Source of the DNA: Clostridium ljungdahlii DSM 13528
Lineage (GTDB): Bacteria; Bacillota; Clostridia; Clostridiales; Clostridiaceae
Length of the DNA stretch: 64,000 nucleotides
Direction of reading: 5' to 3'
NCBI RefSeq assembly: GCF_000143685.1
Contig: NC_014328.1
Span: 2,294,001-2,358,000 of the forward strand
Shown piece after piece: positions 54,728 through 64,000 of this stretch; within the stretch, counting starts at the first letter, position 1, and each line of letters starts with the position of its first letter. Both the position numbers and the translations under genes were made by a program. The notes below the pieces were generated by a model that was not told where the DNA came from, searched no databases, and was given only the letters and a program-made list of their open reading frames with translations.

Positions 54728-55582
54728 TTAATAAATCATAGTTCCTATACCTTGCTTAGAGAATAATTCTACTAAAAGACAGTGAGGTACTCTACCATCA
54801 ATAATATGTGCACTTTTAACCCCTGATTTTATAGCTTCAACACAACAGTTTATCTTAGGAAGCATTCCACCTTTTATAATATTATTATCATATAGTTTTG
54901 AAATATCTTTTAACTTAAGTTCTGAAATAAGTGTAGAAGGATCCTTTATATCTGTCATTACTCCTGGTACATCCGTAAGCAATATTAAATTCTGTGCTTT
55001 TAGTGCAGAAGCTATTCTATAGCTGCAGGTATCTGCATTTATGTTGTAGACACCTTCATTATCATTTGCAAGTGCCACACTGCTTATTACAGGAATGTAG
55101 CCGCTGTCTATAGAGTTTTTAATTACTTCAGTATTTATTTCAGTTATTTCTCCAACTCTTCCTAAATCCACTTTTTCGCAAAGTTTTTTAGCTCTTATCA
55201 TAGCCCCGTCTAGCCCACAAAGACCTATAGCTTTTCCACCATAGCTTTGAATTAATTTAACAAGGTCTTTATTTATTTTACCACTTAAAACCATCTGTAC
55301 TATATCCATAGTTTCATCATCTGTATATCTAAGTCCGTCTATAAATACACTCTCCTTATTTAATTTCTTTAAATAAGATGAAATAAAAGGACCTCCTCCG
55401 TGGACAACTACTAAATTTATTCCAACACATTTCATAAGTACTAAGTCATTTATAACATATTTTTTGAGTTCCTCATCTATCATTGCATTACCGCCATATT
55501 TGACAACTATTGTTTTTCCTCTATATTTCTGAATATATGGCAGTGATTCTGCTAAAATTTTAGCCACTTCATTATAATTCAA
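54728..55582 (-). CDS. argB: Acetylglutamate kinase
   Basis: The 284-residue kinase has TIVVKYGGNAMID near residue 25, VVVHGGGPFISSYLKKLN near 58, VVLSGKINKDLVKLIQ-like segment near 95, and NINADTCSYRIASALKA near 180. It phosphorylates N-acetylglutamate. Start is TTG at 55582 behind GGGGG; a nearby in-frame ATG is absent. It follows argJ by 37 bases. Confidence 0.95.
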   Translation of the reverse strand: MNYNEVAKILAESLPYIQKYRGKTIVVKYGGNAMIDEELKKYVINDLVLMKCVGINLVVVHGGGPFISSYLKKLNKESVFIDGLRYTDDETMDIVQMVLSGKINKDLVKLIQSYGGKAIGLCGLDGAMIRAKKLCEKVDLGRVGEITEINTEVIKNSIDSGYIPVISSVALANDNEGVYNINADTCSYRIASALKAQNLILLTDVPGVMTDIKDPSTLISELKLKDISKLYDNNIIKGGMLPKINCCVEAIKSGVKSAHIIDGRVPHCLLVELFSKQGIGTMIY

Positions 55583-55619
55583 CTCCCGTGCCCCCTATGC
55601 ATTATAATAATTCAACTAT

Positions 55620-56840
55620 TTAAGACATATACTCTCCATTAATTTTTACATAATCATAGGTTAGATCGCATCCCCAACAGCATACATTATAATTACCTGA
55701 ATTAAAGTTTATAATTATATCTATTACATCTTCTGATAATATATCAGTTGCCTCTTTCACTGAAAATGGAACAGGTTCTCCTTTTTCAAATACTAAGACA
55801 CTTCCTTTTTTACTTTTCATTGTTACCTGGATCTTGTTTATATCAAATTCAACTCCTGAATATCCTATAGCATCAAGTATTCTGCCCCAATTTGCATTGC
55901 ATCCAAATAAAGCTGTTTTTACTAAATTAGAGCAAATTACAGATTTGCCAAGTATCTCACCTTTTTCTTCACTAGAAACATTTAGTGCTTTACATTCTAT
56001 TAATTTAGTAGCACCTTCTCCATCTTTTGCAATCATTTTGGCTACTTCAATATTTAATTTTTTAAGTGCCTGTAAAAATAATTTGTAATCCTCATTTTCT
56101 TCATTTATAAGTGGATTTTCAGCCAATCCATTTGCCAGTATAACAACCATATCGTTGGTTGAAGTATCTCCATCTACTGAAACCCTGTTATAACTTATTC
56201 GTACACTCTCTTTCAAAGCTTTGTCTAAAAGATCTGGATCTATATTTACATCTGTAGTTATAAAAGAAAGCATAGTTCCCATATTAGGATGTATCATTCC
56301 CGATCCTTTGGCCATAACACCAATAGTTACTGTCTTTCCTCCAAGTTCTAATTTTATGGCTATAGTTTTTTGAAAAGTATCTGTAGTCATTATAGCTTTG
56401 GATGCATCTTTATATCCATCCTTATCTAATTTTTTAACCAAATCAGGTACTGCATTCTTTATAGCTTCAATATTTAATTTAACTCCTATAATGCCAGTAG
56501 ATGCTACAAGTACATCTTCTTTTTCAATCTTAAGTTCTCTTGCTACATATTCACACATCTCTTCTGCATTTTTTAATCCTTCTTCACCAGTACAAGTATT
56601 GGCATTTCCACTATTTGCAATCACAGCTTGAGCTTTTTTGTTTTCCAGATGCTTTTTAGTAACTATGAGTGGAGCTCCTTTAACTATATTCTTTGTATAA
56701 ACTCCTGCTGAATTACAAGGGCTAATTGATTTTATAAGAGCCAAGTCCTTTGAATTTCTTTTTTTAATACCACAGCTAATCCCTGCAGATACAAATCCTT
56801 TTGGAGAAGTAACCCCTCCTTCTATAATTTCAAAATTCAT
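55620..56840 (-). CDS. argJ: Bifunctional ornithine acetyltransferase/N-acetylglutamate synthase
   Basis: The 406-residue precursor starts at ATG 56840 (MNFEIIEGGVTSPKGF) behind AGGAGG. It has the self-cleavage region KGSGMIHPNMGTMLSFITTD near residue 180, where the Thr after MG becomes the nucleophile of the beta chain, and NWGRILDAIGYSG near 327. ArgJ recycles the acetyl group from acetylornithine to glutamate, so no argA or argE is needed. The presence of argC, argB and argD beside it completes the cyclic pathway to ornithine. Confidence 0.95.
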   Translation of the reverse strand: MNFEIIEGGVTSPKGFVSAGISCGIKKRNSKDLALIKSISPCNSAGVYTKNIVKGAPLIVTKKHLENKKAQAVIANSGNANTCTGEEGLKNAEEMCEYVARELKIEKEDVLVASTGIIGVKLNIEAIKNAVPDLVKKLDKDGYKDASKAIMTTDTFQKTIAIKLELGGKTVTIGVMAKGSGMIHPNMGTMLSFITTDVNIDPDLLDKALKESVRISYNRVSVDGDTSTNDMVVILANGLAENPLINEENEDYKLFLQALKKLNIEVAKMIAKDGEGATKLIECKALNVSSEEKGEILGKSVICSNLVKTALFGCNANWGRILDAIGYSGVEFDINKIQVTMKSKKGSVLVFEKGEPVPFSVKEATDILSEDVIDIIINFNSGNYNVCCWGCDLTYDYVKINGEYMS

Positions 56841-56943
56841 TCTAATGTCCTCCTTAAAATTTAAATATATAAAAGAAAATAACAATTCAAAGATTCAAAA
56901 TAGGCTAGCATTGTGGCTAGTTATTTTTTAAATGTGCCTTTGA

Positions 56944-57978
56944 TTAAAAAATAGCTGGAACAGCATTAAGTCCTTCCTTTTCATCAAACCCCAGTACAAT
57001 ATTCATATTTTGAATTCCTTGACCTGCAGAACCCTTTACCATATTGTCCAAACATGATATTATTACAAGTTTATTGTTTTCTTCATCATAGTGAAGAGAA
57101 ATGTGACAATAATTTGAAAGTCTAACATTATTTATTTTTGCTACTTCTCCTAGTGGAAGTACTTTTACAAAAGGCTCTGCCTTATAAAATTTACAATAAT
57201 CTTCATGTAATTTTTCCATATCTATTTTATCCTTAGGAGTTGTATATACTGTAGACAATATTCCCCTATTTATAGGAATTAAATGAGGAATAAAAGTTAA
57301 TTTAACATCTTTTTTTGATACGCTGCTTAAATTTTCTTCTATTTCAGGAGTATGCCTGTGATTTGCTACTTTATAAGCACTAAAACTTTCATTGCAATTT
57401 ACAAAATGGCTTCCTTCCTTTAATGATCTTCCTGAACCTGTTACCCCTGATTTACAATCTGCAATTATTCCTTTTTCCTCTATAAAGCCACCTGAAATAA
57501 GTGGAAGGAGAGCAAGTTCAACAGATGTAGCATAGCACCCTGGGTTACCTATAATTTTTGCTTCTTTTATATATTTTCTATTTAACTCAGGAAGCCCATA
57601 TACGGACTTCTTGTGTAAATCCATTATTTCAAAATCTTTTTTATACCATTTTTTATATGCAGTTTCACTTTTAAATCTAAAATCCGCTCCCATATCTATA
57701 CATATTTTATTTTTTTTCACTGCCTTTTCCACAATGCTTTCACTTAATCCACTTGGGAGACCTAAAAAAATAAGGTCACTTTTTTCTATAACTTCATCTT
57801 CATTTCCATATACAATTTCATTTATTCCATAAAAATTTGGATATATACTAGAAATAGTTTTTCCACTATAACTGGTAGAAGATACAGCAGATATTTTCAC
57901 TTTATTATGATTTGATAAAAGTCTTAATAGCTCTGCACCTACATAGCCAGTTCCTCCAATAATTCCTACTTGTACCAA
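56944..57978 (-). CDS. argC: N-acetyl-gamma-glutamyl-phosphate reductase
   Basis: The 344-residue reductase starts at TTG 57978 behind AAGGGGG; the open frame extends 47 codons further without an SD or similarity. It has QVGIIGGTGYVGAELLRLL at residue 3, the active Cys in GNPGCYATSVEL near 145, and NHRHTPEIEENL near 205. It is the first gene of the arg operon, 103 bases before argJ. Confidence 0.95.
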   Translation of the reverse strand: MVQVGIIGGTGYVGAELLRLLSNHNKVKISAVSSTSYSGKTISSIYPNFYGINEIVYGNEDEVIEKSDLIFLGLPSGLSESIVEKAVKKNKICIDMGADFRFKSETAYKKWYKKDFEIMDLHKKSVYGLPELNRKYIKEAKIIGNPGCYATSVELALLPLISGGFIEEKGIIADCKSGVTGSGRSLKEGSHFVNCNESFSAYKVANHRHTPEIEENLSSVSKKDVKLTFIPHLIPINRGILSTVYTTPKDKIDMEKLHEDYCKFYKAEPFVKVLPLGEVAKINNVRLSNYCHISLHYDEENNKLVIISCLDNMVKGSAGQGIQNMNIVLGFDEKEGLNAVPAIF

Positions 57979-58052
57979 TATAATTTGCCCCCTTCTAATT
58001 CCATGTAAAAAGTAATATAACTTTATAAATATGTAGTTATTATATGACTTTA

Positions 58053-58175
58053 TAAATAAATATGCAATATTTTTTATAAAAATAAATATATTTTTTTTAG
58101 TAAGCTCCATATAAAGCAAACATTATCAATGTATTAAGTACTTTGTCCTAAATTTCATTTAATTATAAATATGCA
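58053..58175. promoter_or_regulatory. Two ARG-box-like sites upstream of argC
   Basis: TAAATAAATATGCA (58053-58066) matches TGAATWWWWATTCA at 12 of 14 positions, and ATTATAAATATGCA (58162-58175) at 10 of 14. They lie 75 and 185 bases before the argC start, plausible positions for ArgR repression with DNA looping. AT-richness makes chance matches possible. Confidence 0.4.
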
Positions 58176-58223
58176 TTTTTTAAGGTTACTATACAGAAAT
58201 TTATCTTATGCCAATGACTTTGT

Positions 58224-61200
58224 TTATCTATTTTGAAATAATCCAAGTATATCCTCTTCAGTAAAACTCTTTAAATTTTCACCTGACACCAATTTATTTT
58301 CCATTAATTTTTCTATAAGCTTTTTCTTCTCATTTTGAAGAAGTACTATCTTCTCTTCAATTGTACCTTTAGCTATAATTTTTATAACTTCCACTACATT
58401 TTTTTGCCCTATTCTATGAGTCCTGTCTGCAGCCTGTTCTTCTACCGCTGTATTCCACCAGGGATCAAAATGAATTACCACATCTGCTGAAGTTAAATTT
58501 AATCCTGTTCCTCCAGCTTTTAAGCTTATTAAAAACACTGAATTTTTACCTTTGTTAAATTTTTTTACTATGTTTATTCTTTCTTCTAATTTTATAGTAC
58601 CGTCTAAATAACTAAATGGGATTTTCTCTCCAGAAATTTTTTCCCCTATATTTTTAAGCACAGATGTAAATTGAGAAAAAACAAGTATTCTATGTCCTTG
58701 TGCTATGCTTTTATGAAGAAGTTCTACTAGCGCATCCATTTTTCCATTGCCGCCGCTGTAATTATTTATTAATATACTAGGATCTAAACATAATTGCCTA
58801 AGTTTCGTTATATAAGAAAGTATCTCTATTTTACTATTCTTAAATTCATCTTCTTTTACTTTTTTTTCAATGAGGTCAACTGCATGATCTGCGTAAGTTT
58901 TATAAACCTTTTTCTGCTTATCATCTAAAGTAACCATAAGTGTCTTTTCTATTTTATCAGGTAATTCCACTATAACATCCTTTTTCTTACGTCTAAGTAT
59001 AAAAGGAGCTATTAGTCTATTTAACTCTTCAATTACCTCAGGACTTTCTTTAAGCTTTTTATAGTATCTTACGCTAAATCTATTTTTATCATATAGATAA
59101 CCTGGCATTATAAAATCAAATATAGACCAAAGTTCCATAAGAGAGTTTTCCATAGGGGTTCCAGATAAAGCAAACCGTGTCTTTGCTTTTATTTGTTTTG
59201 CTGCCTTTGTATTCTGAGCATTTGGATTTTTTATATATTGTGCTTCATCTAATATACAGTAATCAAATTCTCTTTCAGAGTACATTTTCAAATCCCTTTT
59301 TAAAAGGTTATATGTAGTTATAATAACATCGTAGTTTTCCATATGAAAAGCATCTGTTTCTCTTTCTTCTTTTGTCCCTACAACAGGTAATACTTTTAAA
59401 GTAGGCGCAAACTTTTCAAATTCATCTATCCAATTGTAAACCAAGGATGTGGGTACTATAATTAAAGACTTGCTTCCTTGGCTAGAAAGTATAAAAGTAA
59501 TAGTTTGCAGTGTTTTTCCAAGTCCCATTTCATCTCCTAGAATTCCACCGAATCCAAAATAATCTAAATTTTTTAACCACTTATACCCTACTTTTTGATA
59601 TTCCCTCAAGGAAGCATTTAATTCTTTTGGGACTTCAAATTCCAATTTGTCTACATTTTTAAATTTATTTCTTATTCTATTTAGTTCTTTTTTTCCCTTT
59701 ATATATGTAATATTGTTATCTTCCAAATATCCATCAATAAAGATAGCCTTATTCGTATCTATCATTATATTATTATCCTCTATATTATTATAGGAAACTG
59801 CATCTAAAAGTTTTAAAAACCTTTTAAGTTCTAATTCTTCAAGGTCAAGATATTCTCCGCTTTTCAGCTTGTAATATTTCAAGTTATCTCTAAAGGCTTT
59901 TAATATACCTGTAGTTTCCCTTGGATCTATATTTCCTATTTTGAAATCCATTTCAAAATAATTATATTTACCTGTTTTGATATCACCATTTATACCCTTA
60001 CTCTCTATGGATTTTATGCCTTTAAAATTTTCCGAATAGTAAACTTCTCCTATTTCTTGAAGTTTAAATACTTCATTTTTAAAAAAATTGAAAATATAAT
60101 CGTCACCCATAAGGAAGTAAAACTTTCCATTTACCTCTTCAAATCCTAGTGACATGAGAATTCCAATAACTTGAGATTCCCTTTTAGATTCTCTATATAT
60201 AATCTTTTCATCACAATCTTCAAAAATATTAAATTCAAATTGTCCATATTTAACTTTTAGAACAAGTGTAATATCCTTACTTTCCTTGTTAAAATAAAAG
60301 TTAAACTTACACTTATCAATTACTACCTTATTTCTTATAGTCTTTGACAAAGTAACTCTATCTGATAAAAAATTGAGATTAGGAATGAGTTTTTTTAATA
60401 CAGTATCTTCCTGAGCTTTATCTATAGTTACTACTCTAGCTTCATTAAATACCTTCAAATAAGGATTTATTTTATAGCAGAATTCATAGTCTGGCAGATA
60501 TATAGTAGAGCCATATAAGAAGACATCATTTTTAGAGCTAAGAGACTCTGGCATACCCGATAAAGATTTTAGAACATAATTGTCTTTTATAGTTTTCAAG
60601 TCAAACTCCACAGCTGGATTTTCAAATAGGATTTCTGTTTCTATAGGTCTAGAAAAAAATCCTTCATTTAAATATATTCTATGTTTTTTTATAACTTCAA
60701 AAAATTCTCTAACTAAATACTTAGGAATGATAATGTACTTTCCACTTACACATTCGTCACCTTTTTTACGAAAATATTTATAATCTTTTTCCATTTCCTT
60801 CAAAGTTTCTATAAAGGAAATGAGTCTCTTATCCTTAGTGGACAACTTTTGCTTTTTTATATCAAAGGTAAAATTTTTACTATATTTTATAGGAACATTA
60901 TTATAATAGCATGTAAAAAAATGATTTATATCTTTTAAAACATAGAGGTTACTTGAACTTGTGGATTTCACTCCTATTTTAAATTCAGCTGTTATATTAC
61001 CATTCCATTGGTTTTTATTTATATAAACCTCTATTTTTAATTCTTCCCTATCTTTTTCATCTCCTAAAAGCAAGGATAAAACATTACTTTTATTTTTAAA
61101 TATACTATTTATATCATCATCTTTTAAAGCTTCATGCTGAACTAAATCCCCTAGAGCCTTATAAAAAGTTGCTGTGAGATGTTTACAGCAGTAGTTTGTT

Positions 61201-61466
61201 TTTTTAAATTCATTTTTTTCATAATCCTGGCAACTGCAATATGTAGAAAAAATGCTTTTATTACTCGTATCCATTTCAATCTTAGTATTGTATTCGTTAA
61301 AAAGATTTTCTGAAATCACATTTCCCTCTATACAAATTAATTTGTCTTCATCTATTATATCTATGGAGGACACTAGATCATTGTCTAGAACTCTGTGACC
61401 TTTTAAATAATTTTCACCTGTAGTTTGTTCATTAAATATTTGTAACAATGCATCTTCAGTTAACAT
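58224..61466 (-). CDS. SNF2-family helicase with N-terminal SWIM zinc finger
   Basis: The 1080-residue protein has a SWIM zinc motif near residues 76-95 (CSCQDYEKN...YCCKHLTA). An SNF2-associated middle region follows, then a SWI2/SNF2 ATPase: LGDEMGLGKTLQTITFIL near 640, YCILDEAQYIKN near 745, and a helicase C domain with SLKAGGTGLNLTSADVVIHFD then PWWNTAVEEQAADRTHRIGQ near 985-1025. This layout is common in Firmicutes, often near no fixed partner; proposed roles are DNA remodelling or RNA polymerase recycling-like functions. It is a single gene with SD GGGAG, downstream of nothing in operon distance. Confidence 0.9.
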   Translation of the reverse strand: MLTEDALLQIFNEQTTGENYLKGHRVLDNDLVSSIDIIDEDKLICIEGNVISENLFNEYNTKIEMDTSNKSIFSTYCSCQDYEKNEFKKTNYCCKHLTATFYKALGDLVQHEALKDDDINSIFKNKSNVLSLLLGDEKDREELKIEVYINKNQWNGNITAEFKIGVKSTSSSNLYVLKDINHFFTCYYNNVPIKYSKNFTFDIKKQKLSTKDKRLISFIETLKEMEKDYKYFRKKGDECVSGKYIIIPKYLVREFFEVIKKHRIYLNEGFFSRPIETEILFENPAVEFDLKTIKDNYVLKSLSGMPESLSSKNDVFLYGSTIYLPDYEFCYKINPYLKVFNEARVVTIDKAQEDTVLKKLIPNLNFLSDRVTLSKTIRNKVVIDKCKFNFYFNKESKDITLVLKVKYGQFEFNIFEDCDEKIIYRESKRESQVIGILMSLGFEEVNGKFYFLMGDDYIFNFFKNEVFKLQEIGEVYYSENFKGIKSIESKGINGDIKTGKYNYFEMDFKIGNIDPRETTGILKAFRDNLKYYKLKSGEYLDLEELELKRFLKLLDAVSYNNIEDNNIMIDTNKAIFIDGYLEDNNITYIKGKKELNRIRNKFKNVDKLEFEVPKELNASLREYQKVGYKWLKNLDYFGFGGILGDEMGLGKTLQTITFILSSQGSKSLIIVPTSLVYNWIDEFEKFAPTLKVLPVVGTKEERETDAFHMENYDVIITTYNLLKRDLKMYSEREFDYCILDEAQYIKNPNAQNTKAAKQIKAKTRFALSGTPMENSLMELWSIFDFIMPGYLYDKNRFSVRYYKKLKESPEVIEELNRLIAPFILRRKKKDVIVELPDKIEKTLMVTLDDKQKKVYKTYADHAVDLIEKKVKEDEFKNSKIEILSYITKLRQLCLDPSILINNYSGGNGKMDALVELLHKSIAQGHRILVFSQFTSVLKNIGEKISGEKIPFSYLDGTIKLEERINIVKKFNKGKNSVFLISLKAGGTGLNLTSADVVIHFDPWWNTAVEEQAADRTHRIGQKNVVEVIKIIAKGTIEEKIVLLQNEKKKLIEKLMENKLVSGENLKSFTEEDILGLFQNR

Positions 61467-61538
61467 AACTTCTCCCTATAAATTTAAATTTTTCAATCTT
61501 TTTATTATATCATAAATAAGTTATAACTGATTGAAAGT

Positions 61539-61576
61539 AAAAAAAGCACGCTAATTAAGCAATTTTAGCATACTTT
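61539..61576 (-). terminator. Terminator of the hemerythrin transcript
   Basis: On the minus strand AAAGTATGCTAA pairs with TTAGCGTGCTTT (two G-T pairs) and is followed by TTTT. It lies 160 bases beyond the hemerythrin stop, with a small ORF between. Confidence 0.7.
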
Positions 61577-61588
61577 TTCACACATATT

Positions 61589-61675
61589 TTAATTCTTATG
61601 ATAGATTTTTCTCAGCATCGTAAACAAAGATGAGATGTATTCATGTATTTCAACATAAAACTCCTCAATGACCAT
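61589..61675 (-). CDS. Possible 28-residue small protein downstream of the hemerythrin gene
   Basis: ATG at 61675 has AAAGG 8 bases upstream and reads MVIEEFYVEIHEYISSLF then TMLRKIYHKN, stop. The peptide would be an amphipathic helix. Its stop lies 13 bases before the terminator hairpin, so it fits as a second cistron of the hemerythrin transcript. The evidence is positional only, and a chance ORF is possible. Confidence 0.3.
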   Translation of the reverse strand: MVIEEFYVEIHEYISSLFTMLRKIYHKN

Positions 61676-61736
61676 TTTCTTGCCTTTTTAGACATGGTTA
61701 ATAAAACTACAGTTAATTTTTATAAGTAATTAGATC

Positions 61737-62291
61737 TTATTTGTACTTTTGTTCAAGCAATTCTAATATCCGAATATACTTAGTCTGAACACCATCTCTA
61801 TACATTTTTTCTTCGAATTTATCGCATTCTATATTGACTTTATTTAATGTTTCTTCACAAAGTTCTCTCTTGGCAAAAGAATAAACAACATTGTCTTCCC
61901 TATCTATATGCCTAGTCAATAAATGCGTATAAGATATAGCATTAGCAATTATGTCAAGTTTGGCCTCATTGTTACCGGCCTTAACCCTAGCAATTCCTTC
62001 CTCAAGCTCCTTAATATATAGTCTTCCAAAGTCATGTTCAACAAGCATTCCAAACTTAACTAATTTCTCAGCTGCTCCTCCAATCTCATCTATCATTCTA
62101 TTGAATAAGATTTTTTCTTCCTTCTCATGATGATTTTTATCTGCATAATTTCTTACAAAGTCAATTATCTTTTCAAAATCTCCGTAATCAATTCCTTTTC
62201 CGTTCATAATACCTAAACATGCTTTTCTAATAACCACTAACATCCTTTTTATGTTTTTATGTTCCTCAATCATTAAATCAATTCCATCCAT
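61737..62291 (-). CDS. Hemerythrin-like (HHE) cation-binding protein
   Basis: The 184-residue all-helical protein has the hemerythrin ligand set: MIEEHKNIKRML near residue 11, NHHEKEEKILFNRM near 54, MLVEHDFGRLY near 84 and YTHLLTRHIDREDNVVY near 122. The family binds a di-iron centre and in anaerobes handles oxygen, nitric oxide or iron. SD AAAGG. A lone gene with a long 3' region. Confidence 0.88.
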   Translation of the reverse strand: MDGIDLMIEEHKNIKRMLVVIRKACLGIMNGKGIDYGDFEKIIDFVRNYADKNHHEKEEKILFNRMIDEIGGAAEKLVKFGMLVEHDFGRLYIKELEEGIARVKAGNNEAKLDIIANAISYTHLLTRHIDREDNVVYSFAKRELCEETLNKVNIECDKFEEKMYRDGVQTKYIRILELLEQKYK

Positions 62292-62526
62292 AAACTCATA
62301 CCTTTCTTGTTATACTTATACTATTATAGGATTAGCCTTTTTTATATTAAGTATCCTTAGATATAAAAACAAAAAGGTGTAAGAAATGCAATTTAAACTT
62401 ATACAAAAATATACTGCCAAAATTGAAAACACATTTAAAAAACTTTTTCATAAGTTTTAACGGTGTTAAAATTGGCAGCATATATCCCACTGCATATGTC
62501 AAATTCTCTTTAGAGATTCCCTCTAA

Positions 62527-63939
62527 CTATTCACATACTTTATCTGGATTTAGTATATTTTTAGGATCAAATGCAAGTTTTATATTTCTCATAAGTTCAA
62601 TATAATCTTCTCCATATTGTCTTTTTATATATTTCTTTTTAGCATATCCTATTCCATGTTCTCCTGAAACTGCACCTTCCAGTTCTTCAGATTTTTTGTA
62701 CAGACAATCAAATACACCGCTTAATCTTTTATGCCACTCACCCTCTGATAAGTCATCTTTTAAAATATAAACGTGTAAATTCCCATCACCTGCGTGTCCA
62801 AAACTTCTTATTCTAATATTAAATTTGTCTTGAACGTCATTTGTGTACTTAACAAATTCCGCTACTCTATTTCTAGGTACTACAACGTCACATTCATCCA
62901 TCTCCGTAGTAGTCGCCTTAACAGCTTCAAGGAAAGCACCTCTTGCAGACCAAACGGATTCCTTTCTTTCATCAGTATCTGTAATATATACGTCCAGCGC
63001 ACCTTCTTTTAAGCATATATCTGCTACCTTTTCATAATCTCCTTCTATTTGCTCTTTGCTATTTCCATCAAATGTAAGGAGTAAATAGGCATCCGAAGAG
63101 TTATCCGGGAATTTCTTGCCTAAAAATTCTTCTGCTGCAAGTATTACTTCTCTTTGCATAAATTCTATAGCAGTAGGTACAGCTTTTGACTTTATTATTT
63201 TAGGTACCGTGCTTATAGCCCTATTTAAGTCAGGGAATGGTATAAGAAGGCTTATTGATTTTTTAGGAAGTGGCACTAGTTTTAGTATTATCTTTGTAAT
63301 TATTCCAAGAGTACCTTCTGAACCGCATATCAAATCCTTTATGCTATAACCGGAGCTATTTTTTACAATTTTCCCACCAAACTCTAATATTTTACCATTA
63401 GGAAGAACTACTTCAAGTCCTCTTACATAATCCCTTGTAACTCCATACTTAACAGCTCTCATTCCTCCTGCATTAGTACTTACATTTCCACCGATTGTTG
63501 CAGATTTTTCACCAGGATCTGGTGGGTAAAATAAATCATGGCTTTCTACAAATTTGCCTATATCCATTAGAAGTACTCCAGGTTCTAGTGTCAATGTAAG
63601 ATTATCTTCATCCAATTCAAGTATATTGTTCATCTTTGTTAAATTTATCATTATTCCACCTTCTATTGGAACAGATGAACCAACAAGACCGGTGCCTGAC
63701 CCTCTTGCCACTACTGGAATGTTGTTTTTATATGCATAGGCCATTATCTTTGATACTTCTTGTGCATTCAGTACTTCTACCATTGCATCAGGATATTTAC
63801 TTACACCTCCTAACTCATCATGGCTGTAATCTGCGTTTATGTCTTCCCCCACAAAAACTCTATCTTTTCCAAGTAAATCTATTAAAAAATCTATATCAGT
63901 ATTGTCCAATTTTTTATACTTTTCAATACACTTTTCCAT
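62527..63939 (-). CDS. FAD-binding glycolate oxidase/D-lactate dehydrogenase subunit (GlcD/LctD-like)
   Basis: The 470-residue protein has the PCMH FAD fold: [21 protein letters not shown] near residue 75, [21 protein letters not shown] near 138, and the C-terminal domain with [14 protein letters not shown] near 382 and [18 protein letters not shown] near 425. These enzymes oxidise 2-hydroxy acids such as lactate or glycolate. In acetogens the LctD homologue works with an EtfAB pair in electron-bifurcating lactate oxidation. SD GGAGG. A coding end just upstream (63967) may be the partner gene, which would support LctD, but that is unproven here. Confidence 0.85.
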   Translation of the reverse strand: MEKCIEKYKKLDNTDIDFLIDLLGKDRVFVGEDINADYSHDELGGVSKYPDAMVEVLNAQEVSKIMAYAYKNNIPVVARGSGTGLVGSSVPIEGGIMINLTKMNNILELDEDNLTLTLEPGVLLMDIGKFVESHDLFYPPDPGEKSATIGGNVSTNAGGMRAVKYGVTRDYVRGLEVVLPNGKILEFGGKIVKNSSGYSIKDLICGSEGTLGIITKIILKLVPLPKKSISLLIPFPDLNRAISTVPKIIKSKAVPTAIEFMQREVILAAEEFLGKKFPDNSSDAYLLLTFDGNSKEQIEGDYEKVADICLKEGALDVYITDTDERKESVWSARGAFLEAVKATTTEMDECDVVVPRNRVAEFVKYTNDVQDKFNIRIRSFGHAGDGNLHVYILKDDLSEGEWHKRLSGVFDCLYKKSEELEGAVSGEHGIGYAKKKYIKRQYGEDYIELMRNIKLAFDPKNILNPDKVCE

Positions 63940-63966
63940 ATCATTTCCTCCAAACTAAAATATGCC

Positions 63967-64000
63967 TTAGATTGCTTTGCACAAATTTTTACCAGACTTT
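63967..64000 (-). CDS. C-terminal end of an upstream gene, possibly EtfA/LctC
   Basis: The minus strand reads KSGKNLCKAI and stops at TAA, 27 bases before the SD-led start of the GlcD-type gene. Only ten codons are visible. The EtfA idea rests solely on the usual lctB-lctC-lctD gene order. Confidence 0.3.
   Translation of the reverse strand, partial: KSGKNLCKAI

Noticed and set aside
57979..58119. 47-codon N-terminal extension of argC
   Set aside because: Hydrophobic, Tyr/Ile-rich translation of promoter DNA; TTG at 57978 has the SD and family start.
62414..62478. Imperfect inverted repeat (CTGCCAA ... TTGGCAG) before the GlcD-type gene's end
   Set aside because: Only 7 bp of continuous pairing, no T-run, and no second copy; nothing firm to claim.

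Overview
The window is AT-rich (roughly 30 % GC by eye) chromosomal DNA from an anaerobic, spore-forming-type Firmicute. Gene content and order point to Clostridium, probably the acetogenic C. ljungdahlii / C. autoethanogenum / C. carboxidivorans group or a close relative. The clues are the miaB-mutS-mutL-miaA-hfq order, an IspH-ribosomal protein S1 fusion next to cmk, corrinoid methyltransferase-type genes, a double-cubane-cluster reductase, a GlcD-type lactate/glycolate dehydrogenase, and many TTG/GTG starts with strong Shine-Dalgarno sites. The species assignment is inference.

Region 1-13 kb is an accessory mosaic. It holds a decayed corrinoid-protein activator (RACE), an intact double-cubane reductase, an MtaA/UroD-type methyltransferase, a second UroD-type gene that is broken, an ElaA acetyltransferase remnant, and an old-yellow-enzyme/dienoyl-CoA-reductase-like flavoprotein. 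Two paralogous MFS transporters are also here; one lies behind two tandem T-box riboswitches whose specifier reads best as Leu (CUC). Three of the four copies of a dispersed, structured intergenic element (135-186 bp, with compensatory base changes between copies) also lie here. The broken genes and the element copies suggest a much-rearranged methyl-transfer island.

Region 13-22 kb (minus strand) is a conserved RNA-modification and DNA-repair block: miaB, mutS, mutL, miaA, hfq and an aluminium-resistance/methionine gamma-lyase-type PLP protein. Region 22-38 kb carries housekeeping and central genes: two class I aminotransferases, a GNAT, SAM decarboxylase, ispH-S1, cmk, an HI0933-type flavoprotein, an RpiR regulator, rluB, a membrane glycosyltransferase, yedF, a nitrilase-family amidase, tcdA and mobA.

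Region 38-53 kb is a histidine-utilisation cluster with two routes for formiminoglutamate. HutH, HutU and HutI convert histidine to formiminoglutamate. HutG hydrolyses it directly, whereas FtcD and FchA move the formimino group onto tetrahydrofolate, which in an acetogen can enter the methyl branch of the Wood-Ljungdahl pathway. An APC permease and a large BTAD/SARP-type ATPase-TPR regulator, divergent from hutU, complete it. The hutU and ftcD upstream regions share an unusual pair of inverted ACGTCT/AGACGT half-sites, a candidate regulon operator. A fourth copy of the structured element lies between hutU and hutI.

Region 53-58 kb is the arginine operon argC-argJ-argB-argD with ARG-box-like sites upstream. 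Region 58-64 kb has a SWIM-SNF2 helicase, a hemerythrin-like protein with a possible small ORF in its 3' region, and a GlcD/LctD-type FAD dehydrogenase whose upstream neighbour is cut by the window edge. I saw no rRNA, tRNA, CRISPR array, transposase or prophage.
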